DNA of 64,000 nucleotides from contig NZ_PHSN01000017.1 in assembly GCF_002871005.1 (NCBI RefSeq), positions 62,001-126,000 on the forward strand, given 5' to 3'. The stretch comes from Acidimangrovimonas sediminis. GTDB taxonomy: Bacteria > Pseudomonadota > Alphaproteobacteria > Rhodobacterales > Rhodobacteraceae. The notes beneath the pieces were generated by a model. The model was given only the letters and a program-made list of their open reading frames with translations, was not told the DNA's origin and searched no databases. Each line of letters begins with the position of its first letter. Positions within the stretch are counted from its first letter, which is position 1. The position numbers and the translations under genes were made by a program. Positions 18,476-26,123 of the stretch are shown in pieces.

Positions 18476-18494
18476 TGGTCAATTTTCAAGACCA
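18476..18494. promoter_or_regulatory. candidate HxlR operator
   Basis: A perfect TGGTC-N9-GACCA inverted repeat lies in the 146-base divergent region between the HxlR gene and the NAD(P)-binding protein gene, 29 bases before the latter's start. Its size and position fit a dimeric winged-helix repressor. Binding is inferred from position only. Confidence 0.45.
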
Positions 18495-18523
18495 GGTATG
18501 AATTCCGAACCAAGAGGCAAATC

Positions 18524-19135
18524 ATGGCAAAAGTCGCTCTCATCGGTGCATCCGGCAATGTCGGCACGCGCCTGCTGAAGGAACTCTCGGACCGGGGGCA
18601 CGAAGTCACGGCGATCGCCCGCAGCCCGGAAAAGATCGCCGCATTGCCCGGGGTCACCCCGGTCGCGGGAGATGCCAACGACGCCCAGTCTCTGGCGGCG
18701 CTGATCCACGGCCACGACGCGGTGATCAGCGCCACGCGGTTCGTCGGCACGGATTTCGACGCCATCGCCAAGGCGCTGCGCCAGGCCGGGGTCTTCCGCT
18801 GGCTGGTGGTCGGCGGGGCGGCAAGCCTCGAGGTGGCGCCGGGCAAGCGCCTGCTCGATCAGCCCGAGTTCCCCGAGGCCTACCGGCCCGAGGCGACCAG
18901 GGGGGCCGAGGTCCTCGACCAGCTGCGCGGCATCGAGGATCTGGAGTGGACCTTCCTGTCTCCCTCGGCCCTGTTCGTCCCCGGCGCACGGACCGGCAAG
19001 TTCCGCCTCGCCAAGAACGAGCTGCTGACCAGCGCGGACGGCTCGTCGATCTCATACGAGGATTACGCCATCGCCATGGTCGACGAACTGGAAAGCGGAC
19101 GCCACATCCGCCAGCGCTTTACCGTCGGCTACTGA
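18524..19135 (+). CDS. NAD(P)-binding atypical SDR-type oxidoreductase
   Basis: A 203-residue Rossmann protein of the NmrA/YwnB-like group. The N-terminal dinucleotide motif is VALIGASGNVGTRL, then the acidic or basic end of beta-2 at AIARSPEK. The start at 18524 has AGAGG upstream; earlier in-frame ATGs lie in the promoter. Similar proteins (YwnB, QorB-like) are commonly next to HxlR regulators and are thought to reduce or sense quinones. The catalytic tyrosine-lysine pair of classical SDRs is not obvious. Confidence 0.83.
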   Translation: MAKVALIGASGNVGTRLLKELSDRGHEVTAIARSPEKIAALPGVTPVAGDANDAQSLAALIHGHDAVISATRFVGTDFDAIAKALRQAGVFRWLVVGGAASLEVAPGKRLLDQPEFPEAYRPEATRGAEVLDQLRGIEDLEWTFLSPSALFVPGARTGKFRLAKNELLTSADGSSISYEDYAIAMVDELESGRHIRQRFTVGY

Positions 19136-19231
19136 CCACGGTTGCCTTGGGCGGGGCGCCCTCGTCTGAGGTGGAAGAGGCTGGGGCGTAAGAGGCTCGG
19201 ATGGAAAGGGCGAAGGCAAACGGGGCGGGTG

Positions 19232-20677
19232 TCAGCCTGTCCCGTTCGCGGCGCGATTCCGGCTGGGGGGCAGCTCCCGTGGGGCGCGATCCCCCGGGGG
19301 AAGTTCGGCGATCCCGACATGCGACAGTGGCAGCTCGATGTAGAAGGTGGAGCCGACGCCGTGCTCGCTGGTGTAGTCGATCGTGCCGGCGTGACGCTCC
19401 ACGATCTGCTTGGCGATGTTCAGGCCGAGGCCGGTGCCTTCCACCTTGCGCCGGTCCGAGGAATCGACCTGGCTGAAGCTGCGGAAGATCCGGTCCCGCG
19501 CGCTTTCGGGAATGCCCAGCCCCTCATCCTGCACGGAAATGCGCACGTGATCGCCATCCGACGTGACCCGCACCTGCACCGATCCGTTCTCGTTCGAGAA
19601 TTTGAAGGCGTTCGACAGAAGGTTGTTCATGACCTGCACGAGGCGGGAATGATCGCCCTGAATGAACATTTCCCGTGCGGGAAGAATCGTCGTCACGTGA
19701 ATGCCAAGTTTTTCGGCATATCCGGTCGCGGATTCGATCGATTCCTTCACCAGCTCATTGACGTTCAGCCTTTCAAGCTGAAACTCCATCTTGCCAGCCT
19801 CTATCTTCTGGACATCGAGCAGGTCGTTGACCAGCTTTTCCAGACGTTGCCCGTTCTTTACCGCAATCCCCAGAACGCGCTTGAGCTTTTCCGGCACCTC
19901 CCCGAGCAACCCTGAGTTCGCAAGATCGAGCGATCCCTTGATCGACGTCAGCGGCGTGCGCAATTCGTGACTGACGGTCGAGATGAATTGCGACTTGATC
20001 TCGGACGCGATCTTGGCCTTTTCGCTTTCTTCCTTGATGATCCGCAGCCGGTCGAGCTGTTCCTTGTAGTTCTGCGAGAACTTCAGGGAAATGTCGATCA
20101 TGAAATAGAGCACGAAAAAGACGGTAAAGAGGTTCAACCAGATCGGCGAACTCAGGCTGGGGTGATACCGCAGCACGTCGAGAAAGGCGATGAACAGGAA
20201 CGTCACGCCGTAGATCGAAAGCCGCAGCAGAAGGATCCCCATCATCTGGCTGTTGTACATTGTGGCGAAAAGTGACGCCGAGAACAGGAAGATGAGCGGC
20301 GTGAAGTGCCCGCCGGATGGCTGCTGCAGGGCGATGCATATGATGAAGGTGCAGATCGTCACCGCGCTGATCACGGTGTTGACCGCGATCCATATCATCA
20401 ACCTGACGGCGACTTTCTGGTTCTTGACGTCCCAGGACGCCGCCTTGGCGCACATGAGCAGATCGAGGACGTCCGAGAAGAACACCCCGAGGTAGCAGAC
20501 CAGCGTGATCACCGGGTTGAAGTAGCACCCGGCCAGCACCGCAGCGACCAGAAAGCTTCCCTGCCGCTGCCATCTGACCTTGTTGGCAAGCGCGACATAG
20601 TCCTTGATCTGCTGCGTCCGGCTGAGCGGATCCATCCACGTGAACCACTTAGGCCAGAACGCGTTCAAGCCCGACAT
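19232..20677 (-). CDS. membrane sensor histidine kinase, orphan
   Basis: A 481-residue sensor kinase. The first 200 residues contain about six hydrophobic helices and almost no periplasmic domain. This suggests sensing within the membrane, or of hydrophobic molecules. A short coiled segment (residues 203-228) leads to a HisKA domain with the phosphoacceptor His237 (TVSHELRTPL). The HATPase domain follows, with NNLLSNAFKFS (N box), DEGLGIP (G1), FRSFSQVD (F box) and GTGLGLNIAKQ (G2). No response regulator lies beside it. It is divergent, across about 0.9 kb, from the methyltransferase and FeeM-like genes. It could sense a lipid-like product of those enzymes (speculation). Confidence 0.9.
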   Translation of the reverse strand: MSGLNAFWPKWFTWMDPLSRTQQIKDYVALANKVRWQRQGSFLVAAVLAGCYFNPVITLVCYLGVFFSDVLDLLMCAKAASWDVKNQKVAVRLMIWIAVNTVISAVTICTFIICIALQQPSGGHFTPLIFLFSASLFATMYNSQMMGILLLRLSIYGVTFLFIAFLDVLRYHPSLSSPIWLNLFTVFFVLYFMIDISLKFSQNYKEQLDRLRIIKEESEKAKIASEIKSQFISTVSHELRTPLTSIKGSLDLANSGLLGEVPEKLKRVLGIAVKNGQRLEKLVNDLLDVQKIEAGKMEFQLERLNVNELVKESIESATGYAEKLGIHVTTILPAREMFIQGDHSRLVQVMNNLLSNAFKFSNENGSVQVRVTSDGDHVRISVQDEGLGIPESARDRIFRSFSQVDSSDRRKVEGTGLGLNIAKQIVERHAGTIDYTSEHGVGSTFYIELPLSHVGIAELPPGDRAPRELPPSRNRAANGTG

Positions 20678-21498
20678 TCCTGCCTCTCCCGAATTGCATC
20701 CAGCCTGAACCCTGCCTGTTTATTTTGGTGGAAGTTAGGCGCTTGTGCGGCGTGCATCTGCGATCGGCATGCCCTGCTCTCGGGATCGCGATCTCGAAAG
20801 CGGTGCCCGCCCCCCCGTGCCGTCTTCCCATTGTGCAGGCCCGCCGGCGCGGCCCCGGTGTCCCCGCAAGGACAGGAAAGAACGCCACTTCGCCGTTCCC
20901 TGCACCAGCGCAACGCCCGCGCGCCCCGCGATTGCGGTGCGGCAGCCGCCCGCGCGGGACGTGGACGCCCGGGCCAACCTCTTGCGCGTCACGGGTAATG
21001 GCGCGCCACCGGGTCTGCGCGCCTGGCGGCCCGCCGCCCACGGCGGGGAGCCGACGGGGCCGGATCGGCGGCCGACGGTCGGGACGAGGGGCGGGTCCGC
21101 TCCGCACCCCCCGGAAGGATAACAAGAAAAAGCCCGGCTTCCCTTACGGCACCTTTGTGGCAAGGCCCGGCGGCCAAGGTAACGCGTCATGAACAATGCG
21201 CGAGCAAGCTGTGATCGCCATCGGGGGCCCCGAGAACCGGAATCACCCGCCGATCCACCCGCCCTGCCCCGCGAAGTCTTGCCCGCCATCGCCGCCCTGC
21301 CGGCCACGCCCCACACCCACCGCGCGCCGCGATGCCGACAAAGCGGGAGCTTTCGGCACCTCGTCCTGCCCGGCACGCCGGGTGCGCCGGGGGCCCGATT
21401 TTCCGGCGCCGTCACGGGCACCCGGTCCTCAGCCTGCCCGGAAGCGCCGCAACAACGCGGCAAAACTATGACATTTTCTAGGCAGGCGTGTGCCGCGC
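20678..21498. other. long intergenic stretch without a convincing gene
   Basis: About 0.8 kb of very GC-rich DNA between the divergent kinase and methyltransferase genes. Open frames exist on both strands, but their translations are low-complexity, rich in Arg, Pro and Gly, and have no domain I recognise. The only clear structure is a near-perfect palindrome around GATCGCGATC at 20784-20793. It could hold a small RNA, long untranslated leaders or remnants of a decayed gene. This is the longest gene-free stretch in the window. Confidence 0.6.
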
Positions 21499-21528
21499 TT
21501 GACATTTTTTCGCCACAGTTGTTGTAAA
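21499..21528 (+). promoter_or_regulatory. candidate sigma-70 promoter for the methyltransferase-FeeM operon
   Basis: A consensus -35 hexamer TTGACA at 21499-21504 is followed after 18 bases by TGTAAA at 21523-21528 as -10. It lies about 45-85 bases before the possible starts of the methyltransferase gene. The surrounding AT-rich patch stands out in the GC-rich intergenic DNA. Confidence 0.55.
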
Positions 21529-21562
21529 GGCGGCCCGCCCCTGTAACATCTGTCCTCGGTGG

Positions 21563-21579
21563 CGCGCATCCTATGCGCG
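21563..21579. promoter_or_regulatory. inverted repeat downstream of the promoter (operator or leader hairpin)
   Basis: A perfect CGCGCAT-CCT-ATGCGCG inverted repeat (7-bp arms, 3-base gap) sits 34 bases after the -10 box. It overlaps the first possible ATG of the methyltransferase gene at 21573. It could be a repressor site or an RNA hairpin near the ribosome-binding region. Function is not known. Confidence 0.4.
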
Positions 21580-21614
21580 AGAATCGGACTATTAAAAACG
21601 CGGGGGCGCGCTTC

Positions 21615-22385
21615 ATGAGAACGGATGTTCAATCCGGGGCTTATCAGCCTCGGACGATTAGCCGGCAGCCGAAGAGCAGCCGGAAGTCAAAGACCGACTG
21701 GACGGCCTATGCGGCCGCCTACGACCTACTCTCGGATTACAATCCGGCATATCAGGAATTGCTGGAGGAATTCGAGGGCACCCTGTCGGGGATGGATACC
21801 CCGCGGCTGATCTATGACATCGGCGGCGGCACCGGCAATTATTCAGAAATTGCAGCACGGAAATTTCCCGAAAGCTCCGTTTATCTTGTCGAACCTGATC
21901 CTGGAATGACACAACGGGCGCGGGAAAAGCTTTCCGCCTACGACAACGTCACCTATCTCGATTCCCCCTTCCAGGAATTCGATCCCCCTGCCCCGGCCGA
22001 TCTCGTGATCTGCGTGCATTCGCTCTATGCGATGCCGGACCCCGAAAGTCGGCTTTTCGATCTGAGGAAACTTCTCCGTCCGGGCGGGACACTTTTCCTG
22101 ATCGACCTGGGCCGGAAACTGAACATAGCGGAATGGCGCTCATATCTGTTCTCGCACCTGACACGGGAAGTCGGAATTGCAAAGGCAATTCAGATTTTCT
22201 GGAACGGACGGGAAATCGCGAAACAGAACAAGGCGATTTCAAAGGCGCAGGAAGAGGGTGCGTATTGGACCCATTCCGAATCCGAACTTGCGGCAGCCGT
22301 TGAAAAAGCGGGCTTCGAAGTGATGACGCGAAAACCGGCATACCGCGGCTATAGCGACCTGTTGGTCTGTCGCGCCGCGTCGTGA
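21615..22385 (+). CDS. class I SAM-dependent methyltransferase
   Basis: A 256-residue methyltransferase with the Rossmann core. Motif I is DIGGGTGNYSEIAA at about residues 68-81, the acidic motif II is VYLVEPDPGM, and post-I is DLVICVHSLYAMPD. It resembles ubiquinone/cyclopropane-type small-molecule methyltransferases; the C-terminus resembles those acting on lipids or polyketides. Two starts are possible, ATG 21573 and ATG 21615; neither has a strong Shine-Dalgarno sequence, and I prefer the second because the first lies in an inverted repeat. The FeeM-like acyltransferase gene follows 27 bases later, so both probably act on one product, perhaps O- or ester-methylating an N-acyl amino acid. 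Confidence 0.82.
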   Translation: MRTDVQSGAYQPRTISRQPKSSRKSKTDWTAYAAAYDLLSDYNPAYQELLEEFEGTLSGMDTPRLIYDIGGGTGNYSEIAARKFPESSVYLVEPDPGMTQRAREKLSAYDNVTYLDSPFQEFDPPAPADLVICVHSLYAMPDPESRLFDLRKLLRPGGTLFLIDLGRKLNIAEWRSYLFSHLTREVGIAKAIQIFWNGREIAKQNKAISKAQEEGAYWTHSESELAAAVEKAGFEVMTRKPAYRGYSDLLVCRAAS

Positions 22386-22412
22386 ACGACAAACAACCTG
22401 GGGGTGGGTACA

Positions 22413-23102
22413 ATGCAAGACAAGGTTCTGGAAACACTCAAACAATGCGACTATCAGGTCTTCACCAAGGGAGATGACCCGGAGCCGATCTATCGTCTCA
22501 GGTACGATTGCTACCGCGCCGAGAATTCTATCCCTGAGAACGCAAGCCGGATGATGTCGGATCCCTACGACGAAAGCCCGAACTGCGTTCACGTGGCCGT
22601 CCGCTTCCGCGATACCTACCTGGCCGCGGTGCGCCTTCACATCGCGACCGACCAGATGTGGAACGCGCCGACGATCGACGTCTTTCCGGAATATCTGAAC
22701 GCCGTTCCCTTCGGAAAGTCGATCCTGGATCCGACGCGGTTCGTGGTCCGTCGCGAAGCGCGCGCGGCGGGGCTTCCGATGCATTTCGTGGCGCTGCGGA
22801 TCCCGTTCCTTGCCTCGATGTTCTATGACATCGACCTCGCGCTTGCGCCGGTCCGGGTCGAGCATTCGGCCTTCTACCTGCGGTACCTGGGCTACGACGT
22901 GTGCGAGATGCCGCGCCTGTACCCGGGGCTGAGGAAACCTGTCGGCCTGCTGGCGACCAAGGTCAAGGAACAGCAGGGCGCCGTTCTGGCGAGGTATCCC
23001 TTCCTGGGCCCGGTGGGGTCGATCCCGCGCTCGGACATCGCCTTCCCCGATCTGCACGAGGTCTTCCCCGCCGCCGCGCCCGCGATTCCCCGCGTCGCGT
23101 AA
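22413..23102 (+). CDS. FeeM-like N-acyl amino acid synthase / acyl-homoserine-lactone-synthase-fold acyltransferase
   Basis: A 229-residue GNAT-fold protein. The N-terminal RLRYDCYRAENSIPEN and DPYDESPNCVHVAV, then TYLAAVRLHI, match the layout of LuxI-type and FeeM-type acyltransferases. In those, the Arg-x-x-x-Tyr, Asp and Arg residues line the acyl-phosphopantetheine pocket. FeeM proteins use acyl-ACP to make long-chain N-acyl amino acids. No LuxR-type regulator lies nearby. The ATG at 22413 is preferred over GTG 22404 because of the purine-rich GGGGGTGGG before it. Together with the methyltransferase it forms a two-gene operon ended by a strong hairpin. The product is unknown and could be a signal or a lipid. 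Confidence 0.7.
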   Translation: MQDKVLETLKQCDYQVFTKGDDPEPIYRLRYDCYRAENSIPENASRMMSDPYDESPNCVHVAVRFRDTYLAAVRLHIATDQMWNAPTIDVFPEYLNAVPFGKSILDPTRFVVRREARAAGLPMHFVALRIPFLASMFYDIDLALAPVRVEHSAFYLRYLGYDVCEMPRLYPGLRKPVGLLATKVKEQQGAVLARYPFLGPVGSIPRSDIAFPDLHEVFPAAAPAIPRVA

Positions 23103-23115
23103 ACGAACGGCGAAC

Positions 23116-23147
23116 GGCCGTCACGGGATCCCATGGTCCCGACGGCC
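23116..23147 (+). terminator. terminator-like hairpin after the FeeM-like gene
   Basis: GGCCGTC at 23116-23122 pairs perfectly with GACGGCC at 23141-23147, and inner GGGA/TCCC bases extend the stem past a 2-base bulge. It lies 14 bases after the stop. No T-tract follows, as is common in GC-rich alphaproteobacteria. Confidence 0.6.
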
Positions 23148-23196
23148 GCCCGGCTCTTGGTCATACCAAAGCTGGCCATATCACAGCGCGCCAGTA

Positions 23197-23224
23197 GGGC
23201 GCGGGGCACGCCAGCCCCGCGCCC
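23197..23224 (-). terminator. terminator-like hairpin after the semialdehyde dehydrogenase gene
   Basis: An 11-bp perfect GC stem (GGGCGCGGGGC pairing GCCCCGCGCCC, 6-base loop) lies 12 bases past the stop of the minus-strand dehydrogenase gene. It probably ends that transcript and helps insulate the convergent FeeM-like operon. Confidence 0.6.
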
Positions 23225-23235
23225 CGCGCATCGCC

Positions 23236-24615
23236 TCAGCGGTCGAGACCGGCCATGAGAACGTATTTCACCTCGACATATTCCTCGATGCCGTAGTGGC
23301 CGCCCTCGCGGCCGTAGCCCGAATGCTTCACACCACCGAAGGGCACCGACGCGGTGCCGACCGCGCCCGAGTTGAGGATTACCATCCCCGCTTCGATATT
23401 GCGCGACAGGCGGAAGGCCCGCGCGTTGTTCGCGGTCCAGGCATAGGCGACCAGGCCGTATTCCGTGTCGTTGGCCCGCCGCACCACCTCGTCTTCCGCG
23501 CCGAAGCGGTAGATCGGGAACACCGGGCCGAAGATCTCGGCCTGCGCCATGCGCATGTCGTCGGTGACGTCGGCAAGGATGGTCGGCTCGTAGAACAGCC
23601 CGCCCTTCTCATGCGCCTTGCCGCCCAGCACGACCGCCGCGCCGCGCGCCCGCGCATCCTCGACCAGCCCGGCGACCTTGTCATAGCCCGCCTGGGTGAT
23701 CAGCGGTCCGACGACGAAATCGTCCTGAAGGCCCTGGTCCACGCGGATCTGCGCGACCTTCTCCTTCACCGCGGCGACGAAGCGATCATAGATGGCGTCT
23801 TGTACGTAGATCCGGTTGGGAGAGATGCAGACCTGCCCCGAATTGCGCAGCTTGGCCGAGACGATGCCATTCACCGCATCGTCGAAATGCGCGTCGTCGA
23901 AGACGATGTAAGGCGCGTTGCCGCCCAGCTCCATCGTCACCTTCTTCAGGTCGCGCCCGCAGGCCGAGGCCAGAAGCTTGCCCACCGCGGTCGACCCGGT
24001 GAACGAAAGCTTCCGGATGCGGGAGTCGGAGGTGAAGACTTCCCCGATCTCCCTCGGATCGCCGGTGACCATCTCGAACACGCCCTCGGGGATGCCCGCC
24101 GCACGCGCGGCTTCCAACAGCTTGTAAGCGGTCAGCGGGGTTTCCTCGGACGGTTTGATGATCATAGTGCAGCCTGCGGCGAGCGCCGTGGCGATCTTGC
24201 GGGTGATCATCATGAAGGGGAAGTTCCACGGTGTGATCGCCGCCGTCGGGCCCGCCGGCTCCTTCATCACCAGCACTTGGGCGTTCGGATCATGGGTCGG
24301 GATGGTGTCGCCGTAGACGCGCTTGGCCTCTTCGGCGTACCACTCGACGAAGCCGAGACCGTAGTCGATTTCTCCCATCGCCTCGGACAGGCACTTGCCG
24401 TTTTCCCTGACCATGAGTTCGGCATAGGCGCGCTTGTCCGCGCGGATCAGTTCGAACCACTTGCGCAGAAGGTCGCCGCGTTCCTTGGCAAGCCGGCGCG
24501 ACCAGGTGGGGAAGGCCTCGCAGGTGCGGTCGACCGCTGCCTTCACCTCTTGCGGCGTCATCTCGGGGGCTTCGCCGACAAGCGTTCCATCGGCAGGGTT
24601 GAATACCTTGATCAT
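23236..24615 (-). CDS. NAD(P)-dependent succinate-semialdehyde dehydrogenase-type enzyme
   Basis: A 459-residue aldehyde dehydrogenase closest in pattern to GabD/YneI. The nucleotide-binding region is ITPWNFPFMMI and IIKPSEETPL; the general base Glu sits in TMELGGNAP; the catalytic Cys is in NSGQVCISPNR. The substrate-side C-terminus has PFGGVKHSGYGREGG. The ATG at 24615 is chosen over that at 24621 because AAGGA is six bases before it. It follows the small Atu4866-type gene by 118 bases containing a hairpin. The aldehyde is likely a short dicarboxylic semialdehyde. Confidence 0.87.
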   Translation of the reverse strand: MIKVFNPADGTLVGEAPEMTPQEVKAAVDRTCEAFPTWSRRLAKERGDLLRKWFELIRADKRAYAELMVRENGKCLSEAMGEIDYGLGFVEWYAEEAKRVYGDTIPTHDPNAQVLVMKEPAGPTAAITPWNFPFMMITRKIATALAAGCTMIIKPSEETPLTAYKLLEAARAAGIPEGVFEMVTGDPREIGEVFTSDSRIRKLSFTGSTAVGKLLASACGRDLKKVTMELGGNAPYIVFDDAHFDDAVNGIVSAKLRNSGQVCISPNRIYVQDAIYDRFVAAVKEKVAQIRVDQGLQDDFVVGPLITQAGYDKVAGLVEDARARGAAVVLGGKAHEKGGLFYEPTILADVTDDMRMAQAEIFGPVFPIYRFGAEDEVVRRANDTEYGLVAYAWTANNARAFRLSRNIEAGMVILNSGAVGTASVPFGGVKHSGYGREGGHYGIEEYVEVKYVLMAGLDR

Positions 24616-24648
24616 TCCCATTCCTTTCGGGGGTTGGTCAGTGAGGGG

Positions 24649-24663
24649 GGGGGCGCCGCCCCC
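24649..24663 (-). terminator. GC hairpin between the Atu4866-type and dehydrogenase genes
   Basis: GGGGGC-GCC-GCCCCC inverted repeat (6-bp arms) lies 70 bases past the stop of the small gene and 34 bases before the dehydrogenase start. It could be an attenuator or processing site within a two-gene transcript. Confidence 0.4.
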
Positions 24664-24733
24664 GGACCGGGCAGCGGGGCGCGGTCACGGATGGCGGTCG
24701 CAGATGGTGGTAGGGGGCGGAGGCGTCTGCGCT

Positions 24734-24991
24734 TCAGTCGGGCAGTTCGCGGTAGAACTTCATGCCCACGTGGTGCAGCACGCCGTCGATGAAGTCGCCG
24801 TGGGCGGTGAAACCGGTGTCGTCCCAGTACCGGATATGCGCGCCGGTCACCTCGTAGCGGCCCTGGTAGGCGCTTTGTCTGTTGCCGCGCGCCTCGTCGT
24901 AGCGGCCATCGGGCAGAAGCTCCTGCCGGATGTAGCCGTCGGCGGTCACCCACATGCCGACGAACGGGTGCGGCTCGTGGTCTTCGCTCAT
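24734..24991 (-). CDS. small Atu4866-domain protein
   Basis: An 85-residue protein that matches the small Atu4866 family named after an Agrobacterium protein. Conserved segments are FVGMWVTADGYIRQELLPDGRY, YQGRYEVTGAHIRYWDDTGFTA and DGVLHHVGMKFYR. It resembles a small beta-barrel. No biochemical role is established to my knowledge. AAAGGAG seven bases before the ATG at 24991 settles the start. It is divergent from a LysR regulator across 185 bases with a strong palindrome. Confidence 0.8.
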   Translation of the reverse strand: MSEDHEPHPFVGMWVTADGYIRQELLPDGRYDEARGNRQSAYQGRYEVTGAHIRYWDDTGFTAHGDFIDGVLHHVGMKFYRELPD

Positions 24992-25110
24992 GGGCGGTCT
25001 CCTTTCTGCGCGAGCCCCGGCTGACGAACGGCGTCTCCGGGACCGGCCCCTTGCCACGAGAGGGATATGAGTGGCGATCGACAACACTTCCAATATATCA
25101 GGTATTATTC

Positions 25111-25131
25111 GCGATACTTTTCCCGTATCGC
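25111..25131. promoter_or_regulatory. candidate LysR operator palindrome
   Basis: A perfect GCGATAC-N7-GTATCGC inverted repeat in an AT-rich patch between the Atu4866-type gene and the LysR gene, 45 bases before the LysR start. ATCAGG direct repeats flank it at 25098-25103 and 25135-25140. Its symmetry and position fit a LysR recognition site. Confidence 0.55.
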
Positions 25132-25176
25132 ATTATCAGGGCGCCGCGCGGACGCCCCCCAACTGGGAGAGAGCCA

Positions 25177-26082
25177 ATGGACCTGCGACACCTGCGCTAT
25201 TTCCTCGCCGTGGCGGAGGAGTTGAACTTTCGTCGGGCGGCCGAAAAGCTGGGGATGGCGCAACCGCCGCTGAGCAGCCAGATCCACGATCTGGAGGACG
25301 AGATCGGCGTGCCGCTGTTCCGCCGCGTCCCCAAGGGGGCCGAGCTGACCGAGGCGGGCGCGGCCTTCCTTTCCGCCGTGCCCGCGGTGTTCGACCGGCT
25401 CGAGGCCGCGGTGCGGATCGCGCAGCGCGGCGGACGGGGCGAGGTCGGACAGCTTCGGGTCGGCTATACCGGCTCCGCCTCGTTCAACCAGATCGTGCCC
25501 CGGTCGCTGCGCGAGTTCCGCCGCGCCTATCCGAATGTCGAGCTGTCGCTGGAGGAGCTGAACAGCACCCAGCTTCTGGAACAGCTCGGGCGTCAGCGCC
25601 TTGACGCGGCGTTCATCCGTCCGGGGGACGGGGCGCCGATGCCGGGCGTCGATGTGATGGCGCTGGACGAGGAGCCGATGATGGTCGTCGTGCCCGCGGC
25701 ACACCGGCTGGCCGCGCGCTACGCGGTGGAGCTGGCGGAACTGCGCGACGAGGAGTTCATCATGTTCTCTCGCGCGCTGGGGCCGGGGCTTTACGACTCG
25801 GTCGTCGAGGGGTGCCGGCGCGCGGGGTTCGAGCCGAAGGTGACGCAGGTCGCGCCGCAGATCACCTCGATCGCCAACCTCGTCGCGGTGGAGCTGGGGG
25901 TGTCGCTCGTCCCGGCTCAGGTGGCCTCGCGCAGCATTCCCGGCATCGCCTTCCTGCCGATCGCGGGCACGGCCCCCGTGGCCCGCCTCTCCCTCGCGAC
26001 CCGAAGCGAGGACCGCAGCGTCGTGACGCGGAACTTCCGCAGCTTCGTGCGCGACGTGGCCCGCAAGGCGGCCAGCGCCTGA
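25177..26082 (+). CDS. LysR family transcriptional regulator
   Basis: A 301-residue LysR regulator of the CatR/BenM-like subgroup. Helix-turn-helix at residues 15-40 (NFRRAAEKLGMAQPPLSSQI). The effector domain carries RVGYTGSASFNQIVPR and EELNSTQLLEQL, the latter typical of regulators of aromatic and amino acid catabolism. It is divergent from the Atu4866-type and dehydrogenase genes, its probable targets. The start at 25177 is preceded by GGGAGAGAGCCA. Confidence 0.9.
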   Translation: MDLRHLRYFLAVAEELNFRRAAEKLGMAQPPLSSQIHDLEDEIGVPLFRRVPKGAELTEAGAAFLSAVPAVFDRLEAAVRIAQRGGRGEVGQLRVGYTGSASFNQIVPRSLREFRRAYPNVELSLEELNSTQLLEQLGRQRLDAAFIRPGDGAPMPGVDVMALDEEPMMVVVPAAHRLAARYAVELAELRDEEFIMFSRALGPGLYDSVVEGCRRAGFEPKVTQVAPQITSIANLVAVELGVSLVPAQVASRSIPGIAFLPIAGTAPVARLSLATRSEDRSVVTRNFRSFVRDVARKAASA

Positions 26083-26123
26083 ACGCAGCACGACGCGGGG
26101 CATGGCCAACACGGCGGCGCCCC

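Noticed and set aside
20784-20793. GATCGCGATC palindrome as an attachment site or origin
   Set aside because: It is isolated, with no integrase, replication gene or repeated partner nearby.
20735-21616. A 293-codon open frame on the minus strand in the gap upstream of the histidine kinase
   Set aside because: Its composition is Arg/Gly/Pro-rich, it has no recognisable domain or Shine-Dalgarno support, and it overlaps the promoter of the opposite operon. GC-rich DNA produces such frames by chance.
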